Source: G965267425 sp965267425
GTDB taxonomy: Bacteria; Bacteroidota; Bacteroidia; Flavobacteriales_E; Vicingaceae
Reading direction: 5' to 3'
Assembly: GCA_965267425.1 (NCBI GenBank)
Contig: OZ253959.1
Coordinates: forward strand, 1,984,001 to 2,048,000
DNA: 64,000 bases
The notes beneath the pieces are model-generated. The model ran no database searches. It worked only from the letters and a program-made list of their open reading frames with translations, and was not told the origin of the DNA. Below, in pieces: positions 1 through 6,987 of this stretch. Position 1 is the first letter of the stretch. Every line of letters starts with the position of its first letter. Made by a program: the position numbers and the translations under genes.

Positions 1-477
1 ATAGTATTGCGTTGCAAGATTCCTTGCACTTGCCAATTCCCTTAATTTCTTGCTGTTGTATTTTTCCTTTGACAATCTGTAATAAACCCAGTATTCGCTT
101 TCGTTCCCCCAGCTATCAACCAATTCATAACCTTCAATTTCATTCTTCATCTTTAAATCTGTCAAAGACTGGTATTCCTGAATCAACTCATCGTTATTTT
201 CGAATTGCCAAACACGCGAACTCGTTGATACAGAAACTGAAATCTCAGAAACAATATCATTCAATGCTTTTTGCTTGGCTGATTCAACATGATTTTGAGT
301 ATAGTTGTTTACCATGGCAACTCCCACACCATGATAATATCTGCCATCCACTGGGCGGCTGACTATCCAATCAGGCTTTTTTTCAGACTTAGAACTGGAA
401 GCACTTTTCTCACCTGACTTACATCCTGAAATAAAAATCAGTGCAATGATTGTACTCAGATAAACATATGATTTCAT
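1..477 (-). CDS. LPP20-like lipoprotein, C-terminus cut by window edge
   Basis: Reading leftwards from an ATG at 475-477, 159 codons stay open to base 1, so the 3' end lies outside the window. The product begins with a short hydrophobic signal and a lipobox ending ISGC (Cys20), followed by a Lys/Ser-rich linker. A segment PDWIVSRPVDGRYYHGVGVA then leads into an Ala-rich helix and a beta region, which resembles LPP20-type envelope lipoproteins. Export and lipidation are inferred from the lipobox. The function of LPP20 proteins is not well defined. The plus strand over the same stretch is open but has no recognisable content, so the minus frame is preferred. Confidence 0.72.
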   Translation of the reverse strand, partial: MKSYVYLSTIIALIFISGCKSGEKSASSSKSEKKPDWIVSRPVDGRYYHGVGVAMVNNYTQNHVESAKQKALNDIVSEISVSVSTSSRVWQFENNDELIQEYQSLTDLKMKNEIEGYELVDSWGNESEYWVYYRLSKEKYNSKKLRELASARNLATQYY

Positions 478-694
478 GAGGACCGAATATACATAGATCG
501 TGCCAAAAGTATGCATATTGAAGTTGATTTCGATCAAATGTTTGAGCAAAAGTTTTGGTGGCTCATGAAATTGGAAATTCGTTCATTGTATGCGTAACCA
601 TTAGTTATCAATAACGTAACAGAAACAGAGATTCAGACATCCTAAATGTATTGTGATTAAGAATTCATCACCAAGGGTATAAAAAGAACATTAA

Positions 695-726
695 ATTGGA
701 ATCTATGACCTCAAATTCTATATTTG
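695..726 (+). promoter_or_regulatory. Bacteroidota-type promoter for the cyclase-HD gene
   Basis: TATATTTG at 719-726 is a perfect match to the Bacteroidota -7 element TAnnTTTG. ATTG at 695-698 lies at a suitable distance for the -33 element. The start codon at 746 follows 19 bases later. Confidence 0.5.
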
Positions 727-745
727 TTTGTAAGAGCCATAATTC

Positions 746-2170
746 ATGAAAGACGAGAAGGATTTAGTTTACGAAAATTCAAGTCTAAAAAAAATCAATA
801 AAGAGCTTGAAGGGCAAATCAAGGTGCTGGAAGATCGAATCAGTGACCTGGAAACCCAAAACATAAATTACCGAAATGCCCTGGCCAAGTTACCTCCTGA
901 ATTGGTAGATAAGGATATCAAAACCTATATGAAGCCGAAGAATTTGCGCTTCAAAATGGCTACTGTATTGTACATTGATATTCAAGGGTTTGGAGATATT
1001 GCCAACGAAGAAAATTCACAACAAATCATTGATGAACTGGATCAGCTATTGGTTCAATTTGATGAAATTTCTAAAAAACATAAAATTCTAAAGATACGGA
1101 CGGTTGGTGATCGATATATGTGCGCGGGAGGTGTCCCAGTTAAAAATAGTACCAACCCATTGGATGTTGTTCTTGCGGCATTGGAAATGCAAGAGATTCT
1201 TGCTCTGAAAAGAGCGGAATATGAAGAAAGAGGTCATAAGTTTTGGGATCTCCGTATAGGAATTCACACTGGAGCTGTAACAGCAACAGCAAGAGGAAAA
1301 AAGAAAATTACCTACGATCTAACTGGTGAAGCGGTTAACATTGCTACACGTATGGCTGCAGCAAGTCAACCTGATAAAATCAACATATCAGATATGACCC
1401 ATGTTTTGGTTCAAGGATATTTTGTGTGTAAATACCATGGGTCAGTGCCAGCAAGGTATTCAGGAAAGCTTGAAATGTATCATATAAAGCGTATTAAACC
1501 TGCTTATTCTGAAGACAGAAAAAAGGGGGTTTTTCCCAACAAAATCTTCCTTACCCGATATGGCTTACGTCAATTCACAGATCTTCAGGAAATCATCTTG
1601 GATAAATTATCAAAGGAGCTTCCATCTTACTTGTATTATCACGATGTAAGACACACCATTGATGTTGTTAATCAAGCAGAATTAATTGGCATTGGTGAAG
1701 GGGTGGATGATGAATCACTGCTGTTGTTAAAAACTGCAGCTTTATTTCACGATTTAGGTCATACCATTGGTTATGATAATCATGAATATTTTGGGACCCA
1801 AATTGTACGAGAAATGTTACCGAATTACAATTACGATGATGAACAAATTGATACGATTTGTGAAATCATTATGGCAACCAAAATGCCACCTGATCCACAG
1901 ACTTTACTTCAACGCATTATCTGTGATTCAGATTTGGATTACTTAGGAAGAAGAGACTTCATTGGCGTTTCAGATACACTTTACCAGGAACTGAAAGAAC
2001 AAGATAAAATTGGTTCATTTAATGACTGGAACAAACTACAGGTTAAATTCTTAAGTGTTCACCAATTTTATACAGAAACATCCAAAAAGTTACGAGAAGT
2101 AAATAAGGCTGCTCAGATTGATAGGATTAAGTCTTTGATAGTTGATGACGAAGAGGAAGCCACGGCTTAA
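746..2170 (+). CDS. Class III nucleotide cyclase fused to an HD-domain phosphohydrolase
   Basis: Three parts are visible in this 474-residue cytosolic protein. Residues 1-50 form a charged coiled coil. Residues 70-250 form a class III adenylate/guanylate cyclase domain with metal-binding Asp78 (YIDIQGF) and Asp122 (RTVGDRY), adenine-type Asp191 (YDLTG), and transition-state Asn198 and Arg202. Residues 280-440 form an HD domain with His299, the pair His335-Asp336 (FHDLGH) and an Asp cluster at 394-398. The family makes cAMP or cGMP from NTP, and HD domains hydrolyse phosphoesters, so the protein could both make and degrade a cyclic nucleotide; that is inference. Arg118 stands where most adenylate cyclases have the purine-selecting Lys. 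No membrane segment is visible. Confidence 0.85.
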   Translation: MKDEKDLVYENSSLKKINKELEGQIKVLEDRISDLETQNINYRNALAKLPPELVDKDIKTYMKPKNLRFKMATVLYIDIQGFGDIANEENSQQIIDELDQLLVQFDEISKKHKILKIRTVGDRYMCAGGVPVKNSTNPLDVVLAALEMQEILALKRAEYEERGHKFWDLRIGIHTGAVTATARGKKKITYDLTGEAVNIATRMAAASQPDKINISDMTHVLVQGYFVCKYHGSVPARYSGKLEMYHIKRIKPAYSEDRKKGVFPNKIFLTRYGLRQFTDLQEIILDKLSKELPSYLYYHDVRHTIDVVNQAELIGIGEGVDDESLLLLKTAALFHDLGHTIGYDNHEYFGTQIVREMLPNYNYDDEQIDTICEIIMATKMPPDPQTLLQRIICDSDLDYLGRRDFIGVSDTLYQELKEQDKIGSFNDWNKLQVKFLSVHQFYTETSKKLREVNKAAQIDRIKSLIVDDEEEATA

Positions 2171-2173
2171 ACT

Positions 2174-3781
2174 TTACAAATCCATGGTTGGGAGTCGCAT
2201 CAAAATGTCTTTTGGTTTTAACACCAAATCCTGGTGAACATACGTTTGATAAGAAGCTTTATCCAGAATTTCGAACTCCTCTGAGACTTCATGAAAGCCT
2301 TCAACATCCAGGCCTAAGATGTATTTTCCTGGAGGCACAATGAGTACGTACTTTCCTGTATTGGGGTTAGGAAGATATTCTCCGTAAACTTCGTCGGTTT
2401 CTGCATCAAAAACGGTAATAAAGACATCATCTTTAATTTGTGTTGTATTGACAGAATACAACTTACCAGTAACTATGGTATACCTAGGTTCAACTTCGTT
2501 GAAGTTAATGCGATATATGTCAAGGTCTCCAAATCCCTCTGGTCTGACAGCAGACATATATCCATATTTACCATTTTCAGAAACCCTGAAGTTCATATTG
2601 TCTTCTGTGTTGTTTAATGGATATCCCATATTTTTAACACCTTCCCACCTTCCGGTTTTTTCATTTAATCGAGCTTTAAATATATCAAGCCCACCCATGC
2701 TTGCATGACCTTCCGAACTAAAATACAGCGTTTTTCCATCGGGTGAAATGTTTGGAAAATCCTCATCGTAAGCAGTATTCACCTCTTCTCCCAAATTCAT
2801 CGGCTTTCCCCAAGTGCCATCTGGAAGTTTTTTAGAAACATATATATCAACTCCACCATAACCACCTTCCCTGTTACTGGCAATGAAAATGGTATTTCCA
2901 TCATTGGTAACAGAAGCTGCTATTTCTTCCTGGGCACTCAACAGTTCTTTATCGAATTTTTGCAGATTATCTATTTCACCTGAATTGAAGTCAGCAATGA
3001 ACAAATCACCGTAATCATATTCATTATCAATGAAAAACAAGGCTTTCTTCCCGTCTGCAGACAATCCAATAATATCTTCATTTTCATCAACTGTATTGAC
3101 ACTCTTTAACAGGTGACTGTGTTGAAATTTGGATTGTGTTTCTTGAGAAATGTAAATATTTGAAGCCCAACTTCCATTTGGAATTTTAGAACTAGAGTCC
3201 GGACGCTTCGAATTAAACACCATGTAAGATTCATCAGCTGGAACAAATGGGAAATAATCCGGATAAGGTGAGTTAACCTCCGAACCAACGTTTGTGAAAG
3301 TAATGTCAATTGGGAATTTCACCAATTCCTTGGCATTATACGAAAACTGCAGTTTCTGTTGTGCTAACAGGCGGTCACTTTCATTTATGCTCTCAAAATT
3401 TAGAAATTTCTCATACATTTCAATCGCCTCATCAAATTCATGCCTGTGATGATAGGCTCGCCCCAATAAATAGTAAACAATTGGTTCTGGTTCCTTCTTT
3501 GCCAAATAATTGATATTTACCACGTTCAACAAATAAGGAACTGCCTTACTTTTATCAATATTGGTTTTTAAATAACAAACCGCCGTCCGAAAGTTGTATT
3601 CTACATTGTCACTTTCCGCATTAAGAAGAGAAAGATATTGTTCTAATGCACCATAATAATCTTGATACTGATAAAGTTGATTCGCTGAACTTTTGGAAAT
3701 TTTAGCGTTTTGACCTTGTGTACTGAAATTACAGGCTAAGATGATAAGGCAAAAACTACAGAAATGCTTAATAAAATTCAT
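2174..3781 (-). CDS. Exported TPR/PD40 beta-propeller protein
   Basis: The 535-residue product starts with a signal peptide (hydrophobic to about residue 22, then TQGQN). TPR-like helices follow at about 25-150. PD40/WD40-like beta-propeller repeats occupy about 175-430, with repeated patterns such as SPDGKTLYFSS and GGLDIFKARL. A carboxypeptidase-regulatory-like beta domain lies at about 435-530 (TGKYVLIVPPGKYILGLDVE). It has the same order of modules as the gene at 6988-9027 but lacks the C-terminal OmpA domain. The T9SS component PorE and its relatives have TPR-propeller-CRD-OmpA order, so an envelope or secretion role is plausible but unproven. It converges on the cyclase gene with only a 3-base gap. 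Confidence 0.8.
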   Translation of the reverse strand: MNFIKHFCSFCLIILACNFSTQGQNAKISKSSANQLYQYQDYYGALEQYLSLLNAESDNVEYNFRTAVCYLKTNIDKSKAVPYLLNVVNINYLAKKEPEPIVYYLLGRAYHHRHEFDEAIEMYEKFLNFESINESDRLLAQQKLQFSYNAKELVKFPIDITFTNVGSEVNSPYPDYFPFVPADESYMVFNSKRPDSSSKIPNGSWASNIYISQETQSKFQHSHLLKSVNTVDENEDIIGLSADGKKALFFIDNEYDYGDLFIADFNSGEIDNLQKFDKELLSAQEEIAASVTNDGNTIFIASNREGGYGGVDIYVSKKLPDGTWGKPMNLGEEVNTAYDEDFPNISPDGKTLYFSSEGHASMGGLDIFKARLNEKTGRWEGVKNMGYPLNNTEDNMNFRVSENGKYGYMSAVRPEGFGDLDIYRINFNEVEPRYTIVTGKLYSVNTTQIKDDVFITVFDAETDEVYGEYLPNPNTGKYVLIVPPGKYILGLDVEGFHEVSEEFEILDKASYQTYVHQDLVLKPKDILMRLPTMDL

Positions 3782-3926
3782 AGATGCAGGCGGTCATCCC
3801 CGGTTAAAAATATGATTATGCATGCAAAAACAAAAATAAATCATTTTTGAATTAAATACTTTCCTGAAAAAAGAGAGTTTCCCCAACACTAAAGATAACA
3901 AATCTATTAGCCGAATTTATGTATAA

Positions 3927-4583
3927 TTAAGGTGATTGCCTATATATATTCCACTGATTTTCATCGGTAATTTTTTCATAGACGATTCTATCGTGCAATC
4001 GATTTGGTCTACCCTGCCAAAATTCAAATCGAGAAGGAATAACTACAAATCCACCCCAATTTTCTGGTCTTGGAATATTTAATCCTTTAAACTTCTCTTC
4101 ATAATAACTCATTTTTTCCTCCAAAGTAGCACGACTCTCTATTGTTTCACTTTGTTCACTTGCCCAAGCACCGAGCTGACTTTCCCGAGGACGTTGTGCA
4201 AAATATTCATCCGAAATCTTATCTGATATTTTTTGAGCTGTTCCTTCAATATGAATTTGTCGATTAATAGGAATCCATTGAAACAAGCAAGCCACCATGG
4301 CGTTGTTCAAGATATCTCTACCTTTTCTACTTCGGTAATTTGTATAAAATACAAATCCATCGTCAATGATGTCTCGCATATAAACCGTCCTTGAAGAAGG
4401 AAATCCGATTTCAGAAACCGTTGACAATACCATGGCAAAAGGATCCAATATTTGAGCATCAACAGCTTCATTCATCCAAATGTTAAAGAAATTAAATGGT
4501 GATACATCTACCGAATTTTCATCAAGAGGTTTGCCTGTAAATTTTCTTCTGACTGAGTTTATGTAATTTCTCAATTCTTCCAT
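3927..4583 (-). CDS. pdxH: Pyridoxamine 5'-phosphate oxidase
   Basis: At 218 residues this is the usual PdxH length. PdxH is an FMN enzyme that oxidises pyridoxine or pyridoxamine 5'-phosphate to pyridoxal 5'-phosphate, the last step of vitamin B6 salvage. Family signatures are visible: the FMN-site segment SSRTVYMRDI, then YRSRKGRDI, the run AQRPRESQLGAWASEQS, and the C-terminal RFEFWQGRPNRLHDR that contacts substrate and phosphate. The ATG at 4583 gives a normal N-terminus. It is transcribed alone and is divergent from the YqgE gene. Several PLP enzymes in this window (ornithine aminotransferase and the trans-sulfuration enzyme) would use its product. Confidence 0.95.
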   Translation of the reverse strand: MEELRNYINSVRRKFTGKPLDENSVDVSPFNFFNIWMNEAVDAQILDPFAMVLSTVSEIGFPSSRTVYMRDIIDDGFVFYTNYRSRKGRDILNNAMVACLFQWIPINRQIHIEGTAQKISDKISDEYFAQRPRESQLGAWASEQSETIESRATLEEKMSYYEEKFKGLNIPRPENWGGFVVIPSRFEFWQGRPNRLHDRIVYEKITDENQWNIYRQSP

Positions 4584-4738
4584 AAATGATAATTTATCAA
4601 ATTCGTTTAGATCTACAATTCACGTGTAAAATTTTGACAACGTCCAGTTAAAATTCAGTCTTTTCCAAATCTACATAATAAGTCCTTTTTTTTATGAATA
4701 GATTGACAATTTTAATATCAAAACTTATTGAGATTAGT

Positions 4739-4746
4739 TATATTTG
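4739..4746 (+). promoter_or_regulatory. Promoter -7 element for the YqgE gene
   Basis: TATATTTG matches TAnnTTTG perfectly and ends 19 bases before the ATG at 4766. No convincing -33 element was seen at the standard distance. Confidence 0.45.
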
Positions 4747-4765
4747 AAATAGAACTGAATTGGTC

Positions 4766-5359
4766 ATGCATGCCAACCCATTAGACTACAGAATTTCGGA
4801 TTTAAATCGATTTCCACCGATGAAAGGCAGGTTATTGGTCTCTGAACCTTTTTTACCTGACCCTTATTTCAAACGTTCTGTTGTTTTGCTCATTGAACAC
4901 AATGAAGAAGGTACAGTAGGTCTCATTTTAAATAAGCCATTAAATATTAATTTAAATGAAACCTTCCAGGATTTTCCAAACTTTGAACATGAAATTTATA
5001 TGGGAGGTCCAGTACAGGCAAGCGATCTCTTTTACATTCACACGCTTGGTGATGTGATTGAAGACAGTGAAAAAATTACAGATGATTTGTATTGGGGAGG
5101 TGATTTTGAATCAATTAAAAGCTTGCTGATCTCGAATACAATTTCTAATGAAGATTTGAAATTTTTCATTGGATATTCAGGTTGGGAGAAAGGGCAATTG
5201 GACCGTGAAATATCGGAAGATTCTTGGTTGGTAACAGAGGCTTCTACATCGTCTATCATGTCAAGGGATATTAAAAATCTCTGGCGCGCAATTCTCAGAG
5301 ATATGGGAGATCAAGAATCTCTGATGGCAGATTTTCCAGAAGATCCAAGCTTGAATTAA
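4766..5359 (+). CDS. YqgE/AlgH family protein
   Basis: This small cytosolic protein belongs to the UPF0301 (YqgE/AlgH) family. The hallmark segments are present: PDPYFKRSVVLLIEH near the N-terminus, GTVGLILNKPL, YMGGPV, and FIGYSGWEKGQLDREI followed by SWLV near the C-terminus. The family is widespread, but its biochemical function is not firmly established. An in-frame TTG at 4760 lies two codons upstream, but the ATG at 4766 is the simpler start. It lies 51 bases upstream of smpB on the same strand. smpB has its own -7 element, so co-transcription is optional. Confidence 0.9.
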   Translation: MHANPLDYRISDLNRFPPMKGRLLVSEPFLPDPYFKRSVVLLIEHNEEGTVGLILNKPLNINLNETFQDFPNFEHEIYMGGPVQASDLFYIHTLGDVIEDSEKITDDLYWGGDFESIKSLLISNTISNEDLKFFIGYSGWEKGQLDREISEDSWLVTEASTSSIMSRDIKNLWRAILRDMGDQESLMADFPEDPSLN

Positions 5360-5392
5360 GCTCCCTTTAGCCATCCTTATTAAAATGCTTAT

Positions 5393-5400
5393 TACTTTTG
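5393..5400 (+). promoter_or_regulatory. Promoter -7 element for smpB
   Basis: TACTTTTG matches TAnnTTTG perfectly and ends 10 bases before the smpB ATG at 5411. This would leave a leader of only a few bases. Confidence 0.45.
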
Positions 5401-5410
5401 CCCACTTCAC

Positions 5411-5863
5411 ATGGGACAGGCGAAAATTAATATTATCAATAAAAAGGCTCGTTTTGAATATGAATTCTTAGAGACCTTTCAAGCAGGAATCAAACTTCGT
5501 GGATCGGAAATCAAATCCATTCGCAATGGAAAAGCTGCTCTTCAGGACGCCTTTGCCTTTTTTAAGGGTAATGAGATGTGGGTTAAAAATTTATTTATTG
5601 CTGAATATGACGAAGCTTCGTACAACAATCATGAGCCTTTAAGAGAGAGAAAATTATTGCTGAACAGAAAAGAGCTTGACAAGCTTGCACGTAAAATAAC
5701 AGACGTGGGCTTGACCATAATAGTTTACAAACTTTTTATCAACGATAAAGGATTCGCCAAGTTAGAAATTGCCTTAGCAAAAGGAAAAAAACTATACGAC
5801 AAGCGAGAATCAATAAAAGAAAGGGATACGAAGCGAATGTTAGATAGATTACATAAAGGATAA
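5411..5863 (+). CDS. smpB: SsrA (tmRNA)-binding protein SmpB
   Basis: SmpB binds tmRNA and delivers it to stalled ribosomes for trans-translation. The 150-residue length is typical. Visible signatures include NKKARFEYEFLETFQAGI, the motif LRGSEIKSIRNGKAAL for tmRNA binding, FIAEYDEASYNNHEPLRERK, and the basic C-terminal tail GKKLYDKRESIKERDTKR that inserts in the mRNA channel. The tmRNA gene itself was not found in this window. Downstream, an AT-rich inverted repeat (TAACTAAT/ATTAGTTA around 5863-5895) separates it from the convergent small membrane gene. Confidence 0.96.
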   Translation: MGQAKINIINKKARFEYEFLETFQAGIKLRGSEIKSIRNGKAALQDAFAFFKGNEMWVKNLFIAEYDEASYNNHEPLRERKLLLNRKELDKLARKITDVGLTIIVYKLFINDKGFAKLEIALAKGKKLYDKRESIKERDTKRMLDRLHKG

Positions 5864-5904
5864 CTAATGATTTATAATTAAATTAATTAGTTATTTATCA
5901 TAAT

Positions 5905-6180
5905 TCAAATATCCTTCTTTTCCATTTTAGCCATTTTTCTTTCTATTTTATTCAACTTGGTTTCTACATTGTTTAGCCGCAGATTCATTTTTTCCATTAA
6001 TTGAAATAGGATTTTTATTTGACTATTTAGGACAGGAATTTCTTTTACATCTGGCTTCATATCCGAAATAATGGACAACAAATATTTGCCCAACCCAATA
6101 ATGGTTCCAAATCCAGTTATAAGCGTTAGGATTAAAATCCAATTTGAAAGTGGCCAACTACCAAAGGACAATACGATCAT
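5905..6180 (-). CDS. Small single-pass membrane protein with coiled coil, unknown
   Basis: The product has 91 residues. Residues about 12-38 form one hydrophobic membrane segment (NWILILTLITGFGTIIGLG). From about residue 50 to the end there is a heptad-like amphipathic helix rich in Leu, Asn, Lys and Met (MEKMNLRLNNVETKLNKIER), which suggests a coiled coil. No family was recognised. The gene stands alone, convergent with smpB, and nothing nearby indicates a function. The ATG at 6180 is chosen because no other start keeps the membrane segment intact. The composition and the clean reading frame support a real gene, but only moderately. Confidence 0.6.
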   Translation of the reverse strand: MIVLSFGSWPLSNWILILTLITGFGTIIGLGKYLLSIISDMKPDVKEIPVLNSQIKILFQLMEKMNLRLNNVETKLNKIERKMAKMEKKDI

Positions 6181-6225
6181 AAATATTTTAAGATTAATTT
6201 ACCCAACCAATTTACGGCTATTTTT

Positions 6226-6248
6226 GAGGGTTTAATGCCCCTCTTTTT
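6226..6248 (+). terminator. Terminator-like hairpin
   Basis: GAGGG at 6226-6230 pairs with CCCTC at 6239-6243 and is followed by five T. It would act on the plus strand, but the nearest plus gene (smpB) is about 360 bases upstream with a minus gene between, so its role is uncertain. Confidence 0.35.
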
Positions 6249-6336
6249 GGCCATCATGGTATCCCTTACTGATAATATTTGATCACCTTATTATCCACAG
6301 CCAAGTCTTGATTTAATAAATGGAATGTCAATAAAC

Positions 6337-6381
6337 AGAAAATCACTTACATACACATAGAGCAACTGCAAGTGATTTTCT
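6337..6381. repeat. 12-bp perfect inverted repeat downstream of the DUF4920 gene
   Basis: AGAAAATCACTT at 6337-6348 is repeated in inverted form at 6370-6381, with a 21-base loop. It lies just after the 3' end of the minus-strand gene at 6403 and may help end that transcript, although the following T run is weak. Confidence 0.5.
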
Positions 6382-6402
6382 CAACTATATATTTATGAGT
6401 AC

Positions 6403-6975
6403 CTATTGAATGATTACTCCTGTAGCTTCAAATGTAATTTGTGTTTCTGGTTCAGTTATTGCTGCAATTTCTTCCTCACTTTTGCCGGCATCGTGAGCAT
6501 AATGTTGTAATGTCTCTACATCAATTGTTTCAACCTTGGCCTTTCCTGCCATCACAGCTTCTTTTCCAGCACATGTTTTGGGTACAAAAAACCCATAATC
6601 CTTGAATCGAACTTTCATCGTGCCCCCATCAGCTGTTTCCATGTCCATCCAACATCCTTTTTTCTGACATACACTGTTCACATTCCCTTTAATAGTAACT
6701 TCTGCTGAATCTTTTCCTTCCATCATGGTCAAAAATTCTGCCATTTCAATGGCTCCGTCAGCATTCACTTCTTCTCCAAAATTTCCTGTGTCAGGAAGTT
6801 CAGCTTCTTCACCATGATCATGTCCGTCGTGATCATGTCCGTCATGATTGTGACCCTCTGCATGTTCATGATGTTCCTCTCCCTGATGCTGATCAGCATT
6901 GTTAGTTGCTTCAGGGTTACATCCCCATGCAAATACCGCCATTGCGGCTCCATAAATAATTGTCTTCATTTTCAT
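6403..6975 (-). CDS. His-rich DUF4920 lipoprotein
   Basis: The 190-residue protein has a signal peptide with a lipobox-like end (AVFAWGC, Cys19), so it is probably a lipoprotein. Residues 30-57 are a His/Asp/Glu-rich stretch (HDGHDHDGHDHG), a likely metal-binding linker. The C-terminal 120 residues match the DUF4920 pattern: VCQKKGCWMDM with Cys103 and Cys108, VRFKDYGFFVPK, and the tail TFEATGVII. DUF4920 has no assigned biochemical function. The two Cys and the His cluster suggest metal or redox handling, which is inference. A second ATG two codons in (6969) is equally possible. It lies 12 bases after the OmpA-family gene and probably shares its transcript. Confidence 0.82.
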   Translation of the reverse strand: MKMKTIIYGAAMAVFAWGCNPEATNNADQHQGEEHHEHAEGHNHDGHDHDGHDHGEEAELPDTGNFGEEVNADGAIEMAEFLTMMEGKDSAEVTIKGNVNSVCQKKGCWMDMETADGGTMKVRFKDYGFFVPKTCAGKEAVMAGKAKVETIDVETLQHYAHDAGKSEEEIAAITEPETQITFEATGVIIQ

Positions 6976-6987
6976 TGTGTTTTCTAA

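Noticed and set aside
12..362. Plus-strand open frame at the left edge
   Set aside because: It lies opposite the LPP20-like lipoprotein frame, which has a lipobox and a domain pattern, while the plus frame has none.
6291..6299. A perfect DnaA box TTATCCACA
   Set aside because: Only one box was seen, with no cluster, AT-rich unwinding element or dnaA/dnaN genes nearby, so it does not support a replication origin.
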